From Lentisphaerota bacterium (GTDB lineage: Bacteria > Verrucomicrobiota > Lentisphaeria > Victivallales > Victivallaceae), in assembly GCA_015061885.1 (NCBI GenBank), contig SUVS01000013.1, positions 1-55,851 on the forward strand: DNA of 55,851 bases. Direction: 5' to 3'. The notes under the pieces were generated by a model. It ran no database searches. It worked only from the letters and a program-made list of their open reading frames with translations, and was not told the origin of the DNA. Shown piece by piece: positions 9,701-18,427 of this stretch (its first letter is position 1; each line of letters starts with the position of its first letter). The translations under genes and the position numbers were made by a program.

Positions 9701-10282
9701 CAACTGAAGTTTTCTGCCCGGAGCGGCTGGTTTTGCAAACAGACGGATTTCGCCGGTACTGAAACTGCGGGCTGTATTTTCTCTGAAATAAATAAGTACA
9801 TTTTTCAAACTGTTCCAGTTAAACGGTTTGGCCGCCAGTTTGGGCGTGAAACGGTAACGGTGCCGACCGCTTTCAAGTACAATATGCCGGTCAAGCAATG
9901 TATTATTACCTAAGTTCAGCAGTACCAGAACTTTTTTCCCGGCGGATTCAGCGGGGGCATCAAATTCAAAATCGATCCCGCAAATATCCTGTTTGCCGGC
10001 GATGGCTGAATTTACCAGTTGAGCTATCAACTCCCGTTTTACGCTCAAACGGGCTTCCACGCGTTTTGCCGGATCGGCGGCTTTCAGTTCAGCGTGGGCA
10101 GAAAGCATACCATTTTGGCTTTTTATGGTAAGAACGGCTCCATTTTCTTTGTATATGCGATAGCTTTGCGGCGTATTGTTTTTTGCCCCGATCAGCACCA
10201 GGGGCTTTTCGCCGTTATCAGACGCATGACAATGGATCAAAGACAGAAAAATTGCCGTTAAAAGCAGAGGTTTTATACGCAT
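6791..10282 (-). CDS. Secreted GH20-like glycosidase with N-terminal binding domains
   Basis: A 1163-aa exported protein. Residues 1-20 are a signal peptide. A CBM9-like domain with DDSLEIFF lies near residues 200-385; another beta-rich domain follows to about 490; the GH20 N-terminal alpha/beta domain spans about 500-605, with the typical EPGLYYGIQT near 592; the TIM barrel follows, with GSDEW at 775-779 matching the Asp-Glu catalytic pair of GH20 hexosaminidases (usually GGDE). GH20 enzymes use substrate-assisted catalysis on N-acetylhexosamines, but this variant is divergent and its substrate is unknown. AGGA lies 11 nt before the start. It sits between a pseudopilin-like gene and an SGNH esterase on the same strand. 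Confidence 0.85.
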   Translation of the reverse strand: MRIKPLLLTAIFLSLIHCHASDNGEKPLVLIGAKNNTPQSYRIYKENGAVLTIKSQNGMLSAHAELKAADPAKRVEARLSVKRELIAQLVNSAIAGKQDICGIDFEFDAPAESAGKKVLVLLNLGNNTLLDRHIVLESGRHRYRFTPKLAAKPFNWNSLKNVLIYFRENTARSFSTGEIRLFAKPAAPGRKLQLTAMPQTVEILPGGTVFDTFYKRPELRQETGNIQKIKVSFDRKNLYIHSQAKFSKKPLANEKRHDDRVYQDDSLEIFFSSLLDNSTYDHFCINALGTVRDERHGFDPVAVMVRNQLEHDFKFSKKISFKDGVLDINLTFPMEEFLLTPGKSTFTLMQLAQQIDGVSRVLGISSMNRNFDIASFTPVVFNHNAFGNGRIAIEQIEFAGNGGSAKAAVKLKINGVKPGQYRLSFIFSTPDKRKVEINYGKIKITRPEEIINPTVLNVPDVDGIYRVFAILKNARNDLLVSSTQAVNQRPVAYRFGAGDFQPQVKKFIPAKGVFNAGKVKNISIAANATLRTEKSANILRKYLADFAGASAAVKRGGNADIQLQVDPELKVKAQGYKLTVTPQKVIITGKDEPGLYYGIQTFVQMIKMPMKRTLNSPVRCCEITDYPDLERRIAYLWHPRSVPGGAEVAEGTDVKYICSFIERFAAANKLNTLMLRIDKSLMFESHDRFKKFKHKRYLTMKDVRAISRFCEDHFIEIMPKFPGGSHDALIDIFPEFREGDWKATANVKHPEYMKTYLACVQELLDATGCKMFTPGSDEWYFKKRKPGVTPPEDAKRYSQNFLDFHFTLHKFLKERNVRMVICHDMLIPDKNGRNFDIYRNADKLPEDIAVMVWSISPNEKTLKQKGFELWFVGTGEDIPYGTAKLYSGYGSSLYLFGTELAWRFPGAYKRLYKWFISGDVGWNIFTRNDLDAPHGLASGRLAGVQSLFAESANPAASCETIPLVLPEKYLKNIDRELHRLLPENYPAATGNLVMEKHSQYGNIKMNPTADALLTAPGMKAINIPVNSKCSSLIFLHSAFETASYRKSRKPVPGNSVKNVWHRGYPIGNYKVIYSDNSIAEIPIRLGAQIDWFQVQPASGTATDTRYMHIMYDQQKRPVFLYQYEWVNPHPEKIVKSLVIAHDNPLKFKALTFAISKRNVKNEE

Positions 10283-10305
10283 TGTGCTGAAATCCTCATT
10301 TTATA

Positions 10306-11088
10306 TCAATAGGTCTTCAATTCATCATTGTCGGTGCGGTAGCCATCGCGCCAATGGGTGGAGCCGGCAGACGATGATCCGGGGATCAGTTCCCACCACA
10401 CCGGATCAGCCCCCATGCCGGACTGTCCGGGAGAGGTCTGATGGACAGAGCCGTCGCTGGCAACATAATTGAAATTATTGCTGTGGCGGAATCCTACACT
10501 TGTTTCGTAACCTTTGTGGGCAATATATTCCACATCGTTGTATGAGGCAAACGCCCGGCGGGAAAGTTTGGTTGCCGCTTCCCAGTAATCAAGTACCAGC
10601 AGCAGTCTGTCCGGGTAAGCACCTTTACCTACAGTACATGTACGGCCTTTATCCACACACTTTTTGTAGGTGCTGTTGGCACTGCACATGGCTACAGATG
10701 CATTGAATGCGTAACCGCGTTCTATACCATCGTAATTATCAGTTTTCTTCTGGCCGGAAGGACAGGCAAAGGCTGAAATCGCATTACTGGCGGTCAGTGC
10801 GGTCAATTCCATACCCATATGAGATGCGATCTGGGCATCCCAACAGATACCGTCTTCAGCTTTGACCGATTCATAATGCGGCAGACACGGGAAATAATCA
10901 CTGTTGACTCCGGTATATTGAATACAGCCCAAGCCGATCTGCCGCAGATTGGAACGGCAGGCGGTATCTTTGGCACGCTCCCTTGCCGCCGAAAGTGCCG
11001 GTAAAAGCATTGCCGCAAGAATAGCGATGATAGCTATTACCACAAGTAACTCAATGAGGGTGAAATCGTTTGTCCGGTGCTTTTTCAT
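10306..11088 (-). CDS. Pseudopilin-like protein with H-X9-DG tail
   Basis: A 260-aa protein opening with a type II/IV prepilin N-terminus: short basic leader, then [20 protein letters not shown] at residues 9-28, processed after the leader by prepilin peptidase and methylated on Phe. The body has cysteines and a [12 protein letters not shown] segment that fits the H-X9-DG signature common in the expanded pseudopilin families of Lentisphaerota and Planctomycetota. It lies between the LacI regulator and the GH20-like gene, so it may be part of a surface apparatus dedicated to that glycan (inference). No other secretion gene is nearby. Confidence 0.88.
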   Translation of the reverse strand: MKKHRTNDFTLIELLVVIAIIAILAAMLLPALSAARERAKDTACRSNLRQIGLGCIQYTGVNSDYFPCLPHYESVKAEDGICWDAQIASHMGMELTALTASNAISAFACPSGQKKTDNYDGIERGYAFNASVAMCSANSTYKKCVDKGRTCTVGKGAYPDRLLLVLDYWEAATKLSRRAFASYNDVEYIAHKGYETSVGFRHSNNFNYVASDGSVHQTSPGQSGMGADPVWWELIPGSSSAGSTHWRDGYRTDNDELKTY

Positions 11089-11116
11089 AACTGATACATA
11101 CTCCTATTTTAAAATT

Positions 11117-12154
11117 TCAGAATTTTAAACTATCCCGCTCCTGAAAACTGTACGGTATTACCGTGTTTTCCGGAAACGGCGGCAATTCGCCGCAGATACT
11201 TTTCAATAAATCAAGTGTTTTATCATCATCCGGACTGCCTACTGTGGTTATTTTCGGGCGTACAGCCTCTGCCAGCGGGTCGTCGCCGAAAGCTGCAACG
11301 GCTATATCTTCCGGCACACGCACTCCGGCATCGGTCAGTGTACTTATCAGGCTTATTGCGGATATTGTATTGCTTATAAAAACAGTACGTACAGGGCGTT
11401 TTTTACGCAAAGACAGTATATATTCGCCGACTTCCCGGCCGCCCTGACATTGATCGTTCCATTCTATCGGAATTATCAAATCTTTGCTTTCCAGAAATTC
11501 CGGTACCAGCAGCTCTTCATTACGCGTCCAGTTAGTCAGAGCCACCGGAGCCAAATTTTCTGCAATCGCCCGTTTCAGAAAATTACGCTGTAAATCATTG
11601 CGGTCAAATCCCACCCGGACGATATTTTCTGTAATATGATTTTCCGGCAGAGGAAAGGCGTAATTTGCCAGATAAAGATGCATACCGTTCTGCAACATGA
11701 GTTTTACTTTCTGCCACTGTTTTATGCCGGTTGCTTCTATCGGATCGTCGGTTGTTTCGGCGTCGGGTTCGCGGAATCTGCCGATAGCCAGAACATCTTT
11801 GACTTCCATACTGTTAAGTGTCTGCATGGTATTACCGAGCTGGCTGATCGTTGATCCCATAAAAATATATTCCCGCCGGACTTCCTGCAAATAACGGAAA
11901 ATGCGTTTGAATGTAGAACCGAACTTACTTAAAGAACCTTCGTTGATAAAAACGATCCCGATCGGCGGCACACTTTTTTTATTCCGCAATTTACGGGCCG
12001 CCGCGTTGGGTTTATAGCCGTGTTCATCGGCGAATGCTTTGACCTGTTCTTCCAATTCCGGACGCAAACCGAATTCTTTTGCCCGCCCATTCAGACAAAA
12101 TGATACAGCGGTTTTGGAGATATTCAGTGCCCGGGCTATTTCATTGAGTGTCAT
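11117..12154 (-). CDS. LacI-family transcriptional regulator
   Basis: A 345-aa regulator. Residues 1-60 form the LacI helix-turn-helix with hinge helix (LNEIARALNISKTAVSF, then AAARKLR); the remainder is a periplasmic-binding-protein-like sensor domain. The start ATG is 20 bp from an 18-bp dyad with central CG, the hallmark of LacI operators, so it likely represses itself and the genes transcribed after it (pseudopilin, GH20-like, SGNH). The intergenic gaps of 28, 23 and 4 nt fit one operon. The inducer is probably a sugar released by the GH20-like enzyme. Confidence 0.92.
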   Translation of the reverse strand: MTLNEIARALNISKTAVSFCLNGRAKEFGLRPELEEQVKAFADEHGYKPNAAARKLRNKKSVPPIGIVFINEGSLSKFGSTFKRIFRYLQEVRREYIFMGSTISQLGNTMQTLNSMEVKDVLAIGRFREPDAETTDDPIEATGIKQWQKVKLMLQNGMHLYLANYAFPLPENHITENIVRVGFDRNDLQRNFLKRAIAENLAPVALTNWTRNEELLVPEFLESKDLIIPIEWNDQCQGGREVGEYILSLRKKRPVRTVFISNTISAISLISTLTDAGVRVPEDIAVAAFGDDPLAEAVRPKITTVGSPDDDKTLDLLKSICGELPPFPENTVIPYSFQERDSLKF

Positions 12155-12172
12155 AAAAAATAAATTTCTTTC

Positions 12173-12190
12173 ATCTAAAACGATTTAGAT
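12173..12190. promoter_or_regulatory. Putative LacI-type operator
   Basis: ATCTAAAACGATTTAGAT is symmetric at 16 of 18 positions around a central CG, as LacI-family operators are. It lies just upstream of the LacI-family gene. Confidence 0.7.
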
Positions 12191-12293
12191 TATTTCTAAT
12201 ATAAATATATCCCGTAAAAACAAAAAGTCAAATTTAATCGGATTTTTTTACTTACCGTACTGATTTCTTGCCATCGCCGGTGAAGGTTGGCGA

Positions 12294-13256
12294 TCATTTG
12301 ATTAAAATATCACGGATTTTTCTGTAATCCGGGATTATCAGATTGGTTCCGAGTTTGCGGTGGATTTCTCTCTGGCGGGCCGCGGTCATATCGAGGCGGC
12401 TTAATGCGATTGCACCCAACTCTACGGCGGCGGCTATCTCGCTTCTGCCGTCACCTGCTATCAACAGATTTTCCGGTGCGATATTATCGCTTTGACAAAG
12501 TTGACGCATGATCTCCACTTTGGGCAGTTTTTTCTGCCAGGTCGAGCCGCAGAACTTTTCTATAAGTTTGCCAGAGCCCATTTCATAACCCAGAGCAGTA
12601 ACTTCTTCTGCCATCGACCCGGCGGCATTGCCCCGGGCGTCGTACTCTACGACTGCACCGGTTACAAAGTAGTTTTTTACTCCGTTAGCGTAGAGATATT
12701 GCAGAAATTCCATACTGCCGGGTACCTGCCACGCTGCCGGATCAAGTTTTGCCGCTGCCAGATTTCTGTTGCGGCACATTTCCAGAAGCAATATTTCGTA
12801 AACATGAAACAGCTCCGATGATTGCTTTTGCAATTCCGCTGAATCCTCCGGGCTTTCTCCGGCATCTTCAAAGCGTTCTTTGCCCTGCCAGATAGCTTGA
12901 ATGATTTTTTCGTTGAGTTCCGTGCTGGTATTGTCAAGCCGGCGGCTCATCCGCAAAGCCCATTCCATCTGGGTAAGGGCAGACAATCCCGCCGACTCTA
13001 TGGCAAAACGGCGGGCTTCCGGGAATTCTTCCGGCGAATGTCCGGCAATAGCTTTTGCCGCTTCTGCCGGACTCCCCGGAAACATACCGTATGTTGCCAC
13101 TGCTCCGGTAACGAGCGTCATGACCGGCACCCAGTCGCGTATCAGCGAATGAGTGCCGTCTATATCGTGAAAAACATACTTTATCAGGCGTTTTTCAAAT
13201 GGCTTTGCCACTTCAATATCCGGCGTGCTGACTGCCGGACAAACGATCTTGAGCAT
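12294..13256 (-). CDS. HAD-superfamily hydrolase
   Basis: A 320-aa cytoplasmic protein. Motif I is DIDGT (nucleophile Asp31, Asp33); IAGDGRSEIAAAVELGA near residue 265 supplies the motif IV acidic pair in a variant form; a long helical cap lies between. HAD enzymes dephosphorylate sugar phosphates and related metabolites. It begins 3 nt after the GH130 stop, so it probably acts on the phosphorylated sugar made by that enzyme (inference). Alternatively it may be a beta-phosphoglucomutase-like protein, though the cap is unusually large. Confidence 0.85.
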   Translation of the reverse strand: MLKIVCPAVSTPDIEVAKPFEKRLIKYVFHDIDGTHSLIRDWVPVMTLVTGAVATYGMFPGSPAEAAKAIAGHSPEEFPEARRFAIESAGLSALTQMEWALRMSRRLDNTSTELNEKIIQAIWQGKERFEDAGESPEDSAELQKQSSELFHVYEILLLEMCRNRNLAAAKLDPAAWQVPGSMEFLQYLYANGVKNYFVTGAVVEYDARGNAAGSMAEEVTALGYEMGSGKLIEKFCGSTWQKKLPKVEIMRQLCQSDNIAPENLLIAGDGRSEIAAAVELGAIALSRLDMTAARQREIHRKLGTNLIIPDYRKIRDILIK

Positions 13257-13259
13257 GAT

Positions 13260-14345
13260 TTATTCTCTGTCCCATTCATCCAGCACCCACGGCACTATGG
13301 CGTATTTAGCCATGCGTTTGCAGGGCGTCATTTCCTGCCAGAGATCATCCAGCGTAACGAACGCCAGATTGGTGTTGTAGTCGCCGGCACCGTAGTAGAT
13401 ACGCAATGTGTTGTTGTCGTCTTCCAACACTGCACCGCAGGGGAATACGGTGAATTCCACCCACTGATGTTCCAGATCGCCGGTTTCGTAAGGTGCTTCG
13501 GCAACCAGCAGCGGCTTTTTGGTCATGGCGATCAGCTCGGTCGGGTCTTCCAGACTGAAAAGTGCCGCTCCGGCAGTGTAACGCTTGATCCATTTTCTGC
13601 CTTGCGGATAAGCCGTATGGATGGGGTCTTCGTCCACTGCGTGGAAGATCAGCAGCCAGCCTTTGTCGGTTTTAAGGAACGGTGCACCGCCGCCGATCTT
13701 TGCCGTTGCCCACGGTACGTCTTCGCAGCCCAAAAGCAGCTCCGAATCGCCCCAGTAACGCAAGTCAGGCGATTTGCTGTACCAGATGTGGAACGGGTCA
13801 CGCCACTGGTTGGAGGGTCGTTCCAGACGCATATACAGCCCGTCGGGAGTCTTTTCCGGGCAGAGGATCATGTTCCGCTGCTGGGGAACTCCTACTGTGA
13901 TGGCATCAAAGTCCACGCCTTCGCCCCGCCATTTGGCGATCCCGGGGCGTTCGCTGTGCTGATTTTCAAAACAGAAACTCAAATACAAGCCATCTTCCAG
14001 CACCGTCAACCGGGAATCCACCACCCACGGCAGAATTTTACCCTTATAATGGACCCGGATGATTTCGGGATACATCGTAAAATTGATCCCGTCATCGCTG
14101 ACGCCCAAGCCGGTGCCTTCGTAGAGCATATCGTGCTCGCCGGGCTGCTCATTGGCACGGCGGCAGTCGATGCGGGGCGCAATATAATATTTGCCCCGGT
14201 AGCGGGTGACCCCGGCGTTAAAGACCAGTGTTGCCGGATAAGGCACATCTTTGTCGGTCAGAATGGGGTTGTTTTCGTAGCGGCGGATGATGGGGCTGGA
14301 GTGTAATTCTCCGGGAAACTGTTTGTCTTTGAACGGATTGAACAT
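13260..14345 (-). CDS. GH130-family glycoside phosphorylase/hydrolase
   Basis: A 361-aa enzyme with the five-bladed beta-propeller repeats of GH130 (NPILT near the start, WEEP-like TKIGGGAPF and KGWLLIFHAVD in the middle). GH130 enzymes mostly phosphorolyse beta-1,4- or beta-1,2-mannosides to mannose 1-phosphate, without a signal peptide, inside the cell. An upstream extension of the frame exists, but the ATG at 14345 has AGAGGAG nine bases before it and begins the conserved domain, so I use it. Forms an operon with the HAD hydrolase and is divergent from a GntR-type regulator. Confidence 0.88.
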   Translation of the reverse strand: MFNPFKDKQFPGELHSSPIIRRYENNPILTDKDVPYPATLVFNAGVTRYRGKYYIAPRIDCRRANEQPGEHDMLYEGTGLGVSDDGINFTMYPEIIRVHYKGKILPWVVDSRLTVLEDGLYLSFCFENQHSERPGIAKWRGEGVDFDAITVGVPQQRNMILCPEKTPDGLYMRLERPSNQWRDPFHIWYSKSPDLRYWGDSELLLGCEDVPWATAKIGGGAPFLKTDKGWLLIFHAVDEDPIHTAYPQGRKWIKRYTAGAALFSLEDPTELIAMTKKPLLVAEAPYETGDLEHQWVEFTVFPCGAVLEDDNNTLRIYYGAGDYNTNLAFVTLDDLWQEMTPCKRMAKYAIVPWVLDEWDRE

Positions 14346-14542
14346 TTTTTTGCTCCTCTGTATTGTTTTGGGGTTGTAATTAAAAGAATATTGCAAGCTG
14401 AATATTGCAAATTTTTTCCGGTGTTTTCTGCTGTACTTTTTAATAAAATCATTTTTCAGCACAGTTTTATCAACACAGTTTGCAATGTTGCGTGTTTGCT
14501 GTATATTAAAGTGTGTTTGCGGTTGCGGGAAGGCGTTTTTTT

Positions 14543-15604
14543 ATGAAGAAGAACAAAAGATATTTTCTTGACGAATATGTATATAATTATGTAAAGGAAC
14601 AAATATTTGTAACTCCGCCGGGAGGTCGCTTACCGGGAATACGCCGGATGCTCAAGGAGTCAGGCGTCGGCAGGGTCCGGTTGGAAAAAGCATTGCAGTG
14701 TTTTGAACTTGAAAACGCTATCGAAGTCAGACCGCAAAGCGGAAGATACCGTGTTGCCGAACCTTTGAGTACTGTTCCACAGGTTTTTATCCACTTTGGC
14801 AGACAACCGGTCGTTGAAAATGAAGCATCTTTCACCGGAGGGGTGGTAAAGGTACTGCGGGAAAAAGCCCGCGAAAACAGGCAATCGCTGGAAATAATCA
14901 ACGCTTCAGATATTACTCAAGCAGATTTATATAAACTTTTAGGCAAGCTGAAAGTCCGTCAGGCGTTTGTATGGGGTGCTGACAATATTAAACTGCTCCG
15001 GGAGATGAGGAGTGTTGTGCCGTATGTGGTATCTATTCTGCCGCGTTATCCGGAAAAGGAAATAAGCGAATTGCGAGATTCGCCGGATATGACTGCTGTT
15101 CAGCTGGAATACATGTTCCGCTGTAATTACCGCCGGATTGCTTATATACACAATGCTGTGGATTGGGTGAAAACCCCCGTACAGCTTCTGCGGTTGATGG
15201 ATTATTACCGTATTATGGCAGAAAACGGTATAAAAATAGAACCGGAATGGGTTTTTTTCTGTGCGTACAACCGCGAAACATTCAACCGGTCTATGCACCG
15301 TCTTCTGCGGTCAGGGAGGGCTGTACAGGCTCTGATCGTGCCGGGAAGTTCGCTGAAAATGCTTTATGACTTCTGTGCCAATAATGGTATAACCATTGGT
15401 CGGGAACTGGCAGTTATGTGCAGTGATGATACCGGGCCGGATCTGATACCGCGGGTGACTGCCGTAACCAACAGTCCGCGGGATATTGGCATCAGTGCAT
15501 GGGAAATAATGCAAAATACCATACAAGGTGAACATTGCTGCCAAAATACCAACTTGCGGATAATCACCGGCGAAACAGTACCGGTGATAAACAATCCGGC
15601 TTGA
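14543..15604 (+). CDS. GntR/LacI-type transcriptional regulator with sugar-binding-like domain
   Basis: A 353-aa regulator. Residues 1-75 form a winged helix of GntR type (YVKEQI, then GGRLPGIRRMLKESGVGR, ending in a YRVAE wing); from about 80 on it resembles the periplasmic-binding sensor domain of LacI-type proteins, with a VMCSDD segment late in the protein. This combination controls sugar genes in several phyla. The ATG at 14543 is preceded by GGGAAGG nine bases away; an upstream ATG at 14513 has no such site. Divergent from the GH130-HAD operon, which it probably controls; the 197-bp gap has repeated ATATTGCAA motifs that might be sites. Confidence 0.85.
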   Translation: MKKNKRYFLDEYVYNYVKEQIFVTPPGGRLPGIRRMLKESGVGRVRLEKALQCFELENAIEVRPQSGRYRVAEPLSTVPQVFIHFGRQPVVENEASFTGGVVKVLREKARENRQSLEIINASDITQADLYKLLGKLKVRQAFVWGADNIKLLREMRSVVPYVVSILPRYPEKEISELRDSPDMTAVQLEYMFRCNYRRIAYIHNAVDWVKTPVQLLRLMDYYRIMAENGIKIEPEWVFFCAYNRETFNRSMHRLLRSGRAVQALIVPGSSLKMLYDFCANNGITIGRELAVMCSDDTGPDLIPRVTAVTNSPRDIGISAWEIMQNTIQGEHCCQNTNLRIITGETVPVINNPA

Positions 15605-15620
15605 CTTTCATTCTGTAAAT

Positions 15621-15654
15621 AAAAAAAGGAACAGCATTATTAATGCAATTCCTT
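15621..15654 (-). terminator. Terminator of the LysM gene
   Basis: On the minus strand AAGGAA-TT-GCAT pairs with ATGC-TG-TTCCTT and is followed by seven T. It may also serve the convergent regulator gene. Confidence 0.75.
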
Positions 15655-15682
15655 GTAAATTTCCGGTAAAACTGTTTGGCAA

Positions 15683-16768
15683 TCAGTTCTGCATACGGGG
15701 CAATGTAAGGTAGGCCCCTGCTTTGAGTTTGCCGTCAGCAGGAATTTCCGGATTCAGCTTGCGGATTTCTTCAACGGAAACATTGTTGCGTTTGCAGAAA
15801 TCTTCGACAGTCATATCTTCGGGCACTTCCAGCGAATCATATTTGACCGGATCCGCAGTTGTCGTTGTTACAGTTTCTGTACTGTCAGCAGCCGGGGCGG
15901 CTGTTGTGTCTGTTGCCGCCGGACTTGCGGAGTTGTTGTTTTCCAAACCGGCGGTGGGGTCAAGATCGTTCAACAGGGCATCACTGTTTACAGTAGTACC
16001 AGTGGATGTGGTTGTGCCGTTATCGACCGGAGTATCTGTTTTGGCCGCCGGAGCCGCAGATTTGCCGGGAATACGCAACTTATCGCCGATCTGCAGGATC
16101 TTGGTCAGAGCAATGTCATTTTCTTTGGCGATGGCTTTGGCACTTACGCCGTAGCGGCGGCCGATGCGGTCGAGCGAATCGCCGGATTTGACTACATAAA
16201 TTCCGTCAGCGGGCAATGCGGCAGTGGCTTTGGCTTTTTTGCCGCTCTTTTTGCGGGGCTTTACTGCACTCTTTTTGCCGGAAGTTTTAACTTTGCGGCT
16301 TTCGTTGTAAACTCCGCCTTCCGGAATGACCAGTTCCTGACCGATACGGATACGATTCATTGCGTTGCCGGAAAGGTTGTTGCAAGCCGCCAGATCACGG
16401 GTACGCAAGCCATGTTTGTAAGCGATCGCCGAAAGGGTATCGCCTTTTTTCACCTTGTAGGTTTTGGTTCCGGCAGTTGCCGGCGGCATTACCGGAGGTG
16501 TTACGACCGGAGCAAATTGCGGCTTCTGTTCCACGGGGGGCGGGAGCGGAGCATCACTGCCGCCGCTGGGAGGAACTTCAATCTGACCTGCCGGCTGGGC
16601 GGGTTTGTCAACTGCCGCCGGAACCTGGCTGACTTCCGGACCGTTGTTGTAAGTATGCGGAGCCAGAATCTTGGTCTGACGGCACCCGCCGCCAGTCATC
16701 AGGGCTATTGCCAATACACCGTGAGCAACTGCCACGCTTGCGATAATTCCAACCATTTTCTTTTGCAC
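15683..16768 (-). CDS. LysM-repeat envelope protein
   Basis: A 361-aa exported protein: hydrophobic N-terminus to about residue 28 ending in GGGC, perhaps a weak lipobox. Two clear LysM domains (103-149 and 190-234, each with the KKGDTLSAIA/KSGDSLDRIG pattern) and a third, poorer one at 312-357 are joined by Pro/Lys-rich and Ala/Thr-rich linkers. LysM binds GlcNAc-containing glycans such as peptidoglycan. No catalytic domain is present, so it is probably structural or anchors a partner. Transcribed alone, with its own terminator. Confidence 0.88.
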   Translation of the reverse strand: MQKKMVGIIASVAVAHGVLAIALMTGGGCRQTKILAPHTYNNGPEVSQVPAAVDKPAQPAGQIEVPPSGGSDAPLPPPVEQKPQFAPVVTPPVMPPATAGTKTYKVKKGDTLSAIAYKHGLRTRDLAACNNLSGNAMNRIRIGQELVIPEGGVYNESRKVKTSGKKSAVKPRKKSGKKAKATAALPADGIYVVKSGDSLDRIGRRYGVSAKAIAKENDIALTKILQIGDKLRIPGKSAAPAAKTDTPVDNGTTTSTGTTVNSDALLNDLDPTAGLENNNSASPAATDTTAAPAADSTETVTTTTADPVKYDSLEVPEDMTVEDFCKRNNVSVEEIRKLNPEIPADGKLKAGAYLTLPRMQN

Positions 16769-16903
16769 GCTATACCTCCGGAAAAATTTTATGTTAATTA
16801 TTTAAAAATAAAAATCACCTCTATATAAAGTAGTACCATTTCGGCAACTTGTAAAGTCTTAAAACTCTTTTTTATGCAAAAAAAATGATTTTTTTTTGCT
16901 TTT

Positions 16904-17068
16904 AGATGCAACTGCCCAAAATCCAGCCTTATCTTTGAGCGGCTTGGCAAAGTGCAACCCCGGTAAATTTTCGGCAGTTACCCGCCGGGTAGCTACCTCA
17001 AACTTCCCGGTTTTGCCTTTTTGTCAATCCATCTCAAATCCTGCGGCATACTTTTGTCAGTCGCATCT
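16904..17068. repeat. Dispersed palindromic element, copy 2 (165 bp)
   Basis: Ends AGATGCAACTG and CAGTCGCATCT are inverted repeats with one mismatch. The central stem GGCAGTTACC/GGTAGCTACC pairs at nine of ten positions, and an inner GGCAAA pairs with TTTTGCC. Length is exactly that of the copy at 29941. It fills most of the gap between the LysM gene and the MFS gene; the rest (16769-16903) is AT-rich and would hold the LysM promoter. Confidence 0.7.
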
Positions 17069-17086
17069 TTTAGAGTTTTGTGCGAA

Positions 17087-18367
17087 TTACTTATTTGTTT
17101 TTGTCTTTTTTTCCGGCAGTCGCCATATCAGAAAAGAGAGCATACCCAACAAGATCAATGCAAAAGTAAAATAGACTTTGAAACGGTTCATAGGTTCCCA
17201 GTCGGTCAATCTTGCATCAATGATCCTGAAGGCACTTGAAGAGAGCAACATCCCTGCCAAGCCTGCCAGCACACTGGTCACTACCGATGTAAGCATGGAC
17301 GCCGCCACCCGGAACTGATCCGGCGTTATCTGCAAATAATATGCCGTGGTGGCATTTGAATTTACTATATGGGCTCCGCCGACGAGTATGAATATTGTTG
17401 TTACATAAATATAATTCATCTTCAACGGTGCAAGCAGCCACAATATCCCGACAGTCAGTATTACACTGAAACTCATGAAAATCGACTTCCGCGGCCCGAT
17501 ACGCCGCAAAAGTTTTGCCGAAAGATACGATACTCCGCAGCAGGATAAAAACTGTATCAGCGAAAAGTACAACGCTGCCCGGTCGCTTACACCCAAACCG
17601 CGTTTTACGCAGAGCATGGAAACCGCTCCGAGCATTATCTGGGCGAGCGTGGCGGTGAACATTGCCGGAAGCAGTTTTCTGATTTCTGCGATCTGCCATA
17701 CCTTTCTGAACTCATTCATCAACGGCTTTCTTGCCGCTTTTATCATTGCCGGTGATTCATCCATCTGCCGGATAAAATAGGTGCTTGTCCAACCCAGCAT
17801 GGCTCCCCATACAATGATACAGGTGATTGCCGATATGCTTTCGTTCCAGCTCAAAACTGCCCAGATCATCAAAAGAGAACATACACTGCCGACATAAAAG
17901 AGTGCCGCACTGTTGCCCAGCAGTTGCGGCCGTTCGCTTTCGGTTGCCATATCGCCGATAAACGGCTGTGCCATGACCACCCCCGCTGCACGCAGTCCGT
18001 AAAAAAGACATGCTCCGACAAATATCTGAACCAAGGCCAATGTCGGAAAACCCAAATAAGCGGTCAGCGAGCTTGCCGCTACGCCGATTGCCACAAAGTT
18101 GCGGATAGTCCAGAATACTGCCTGCGAACGGGCGGCACCCACTTTGCCTGCAACGATTTTACCCACCGGCAGCATGAAAAAGGCAAAGTATATACATGCA
18201 CTCAAAGCCGCCACCATGCCATTGGGGGCGTTGAGTTTGATGGCAAACAATACGATGATCGTTTCGCCAAGACACATATATGCCGCACCGTTTATCAGAT
18301 TGAAACGGCAATAATTTTTCTGGGTTTTAAGCCGCTGTTCGAGTTTTAACGGCCCCGGATAGATCAT
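17087..18367 (-). CDS. Major facilitator superfamily permease
   Basis: A 426-aa integral membrane protein with about twelve hydrophobic segments in two halves. The N-terminus is cytoplasmic and basic (KLEQRLKTQKNYCRFN). Substrate cannot be inferred; the pattern resembles MFS carriers for sugars or nucleosides. It is transcribed after acetolactate synthase but a clear terminator stands between them, so it probably has its own promoter. The C-terminus ends in a lysine-rich tail that reaches into the AT-rich border of the palindromic element. Confidence 0.85.
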   Translation of the reverse strand: MIYPGPLKLEQRLKTQKNYCRFNLINGAAYMCLGETIIVLFAIKLNAPNGMVAALSACIYFAFFMLPVGKIVAGKVGAARSQAVFWTIRNFVAIGVAASSLTAYLGFPTLALVQIFVGACLFYGLRAAGVVMAQPFIGDMATESERPQLLGNSAALFYVGSVCSLLMIWAVLSWNESISAITCIIVWGAMLGWTSTYFIRQMDESPAMIKAARKPLMNEFRKVWQIAEIRKLLPAMFTATLAQIMLGAVSMLCVKRGLGVSDRAALYFSLIQFLSCCGVSYLSAKLLRRIGPRKSIFMSFSVILTVGILWLLAPLKMNYIYVTTIFILVGGAHIVNSNATTAYYLQITPDQFRVAASMLTSVVTSVLAGLAGMLLSSSAFRIIDARLTDWEPMNRFKVYFTFALILLGMLSFLIWRLPEKKTKTNK

Positions 18368-18384
18368 TTTTTACACTCTTTTGC

Positions 18385-18418
18385 AGAAAAAACATCCGCA
18401 GGCAAAACTGCGGATGTT
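18385..18418 (-). terminator. Terminator of acetolactate synthase gene
   Basis: On the minus strand AACATCCGCAG pairs perfectly with CTGCGGATGTT across a six-base loop and is followed by a T-run. It starts 10 nt after the stop codon. Confidence 0.88.
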
Positions 18419-18427
18419 TGGTTCAAC

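Noticed and set aside
12897..14306. 469-aa ORF on the + strand
   Set aside because: Antisense shadow of the HAD and GH130 genes.
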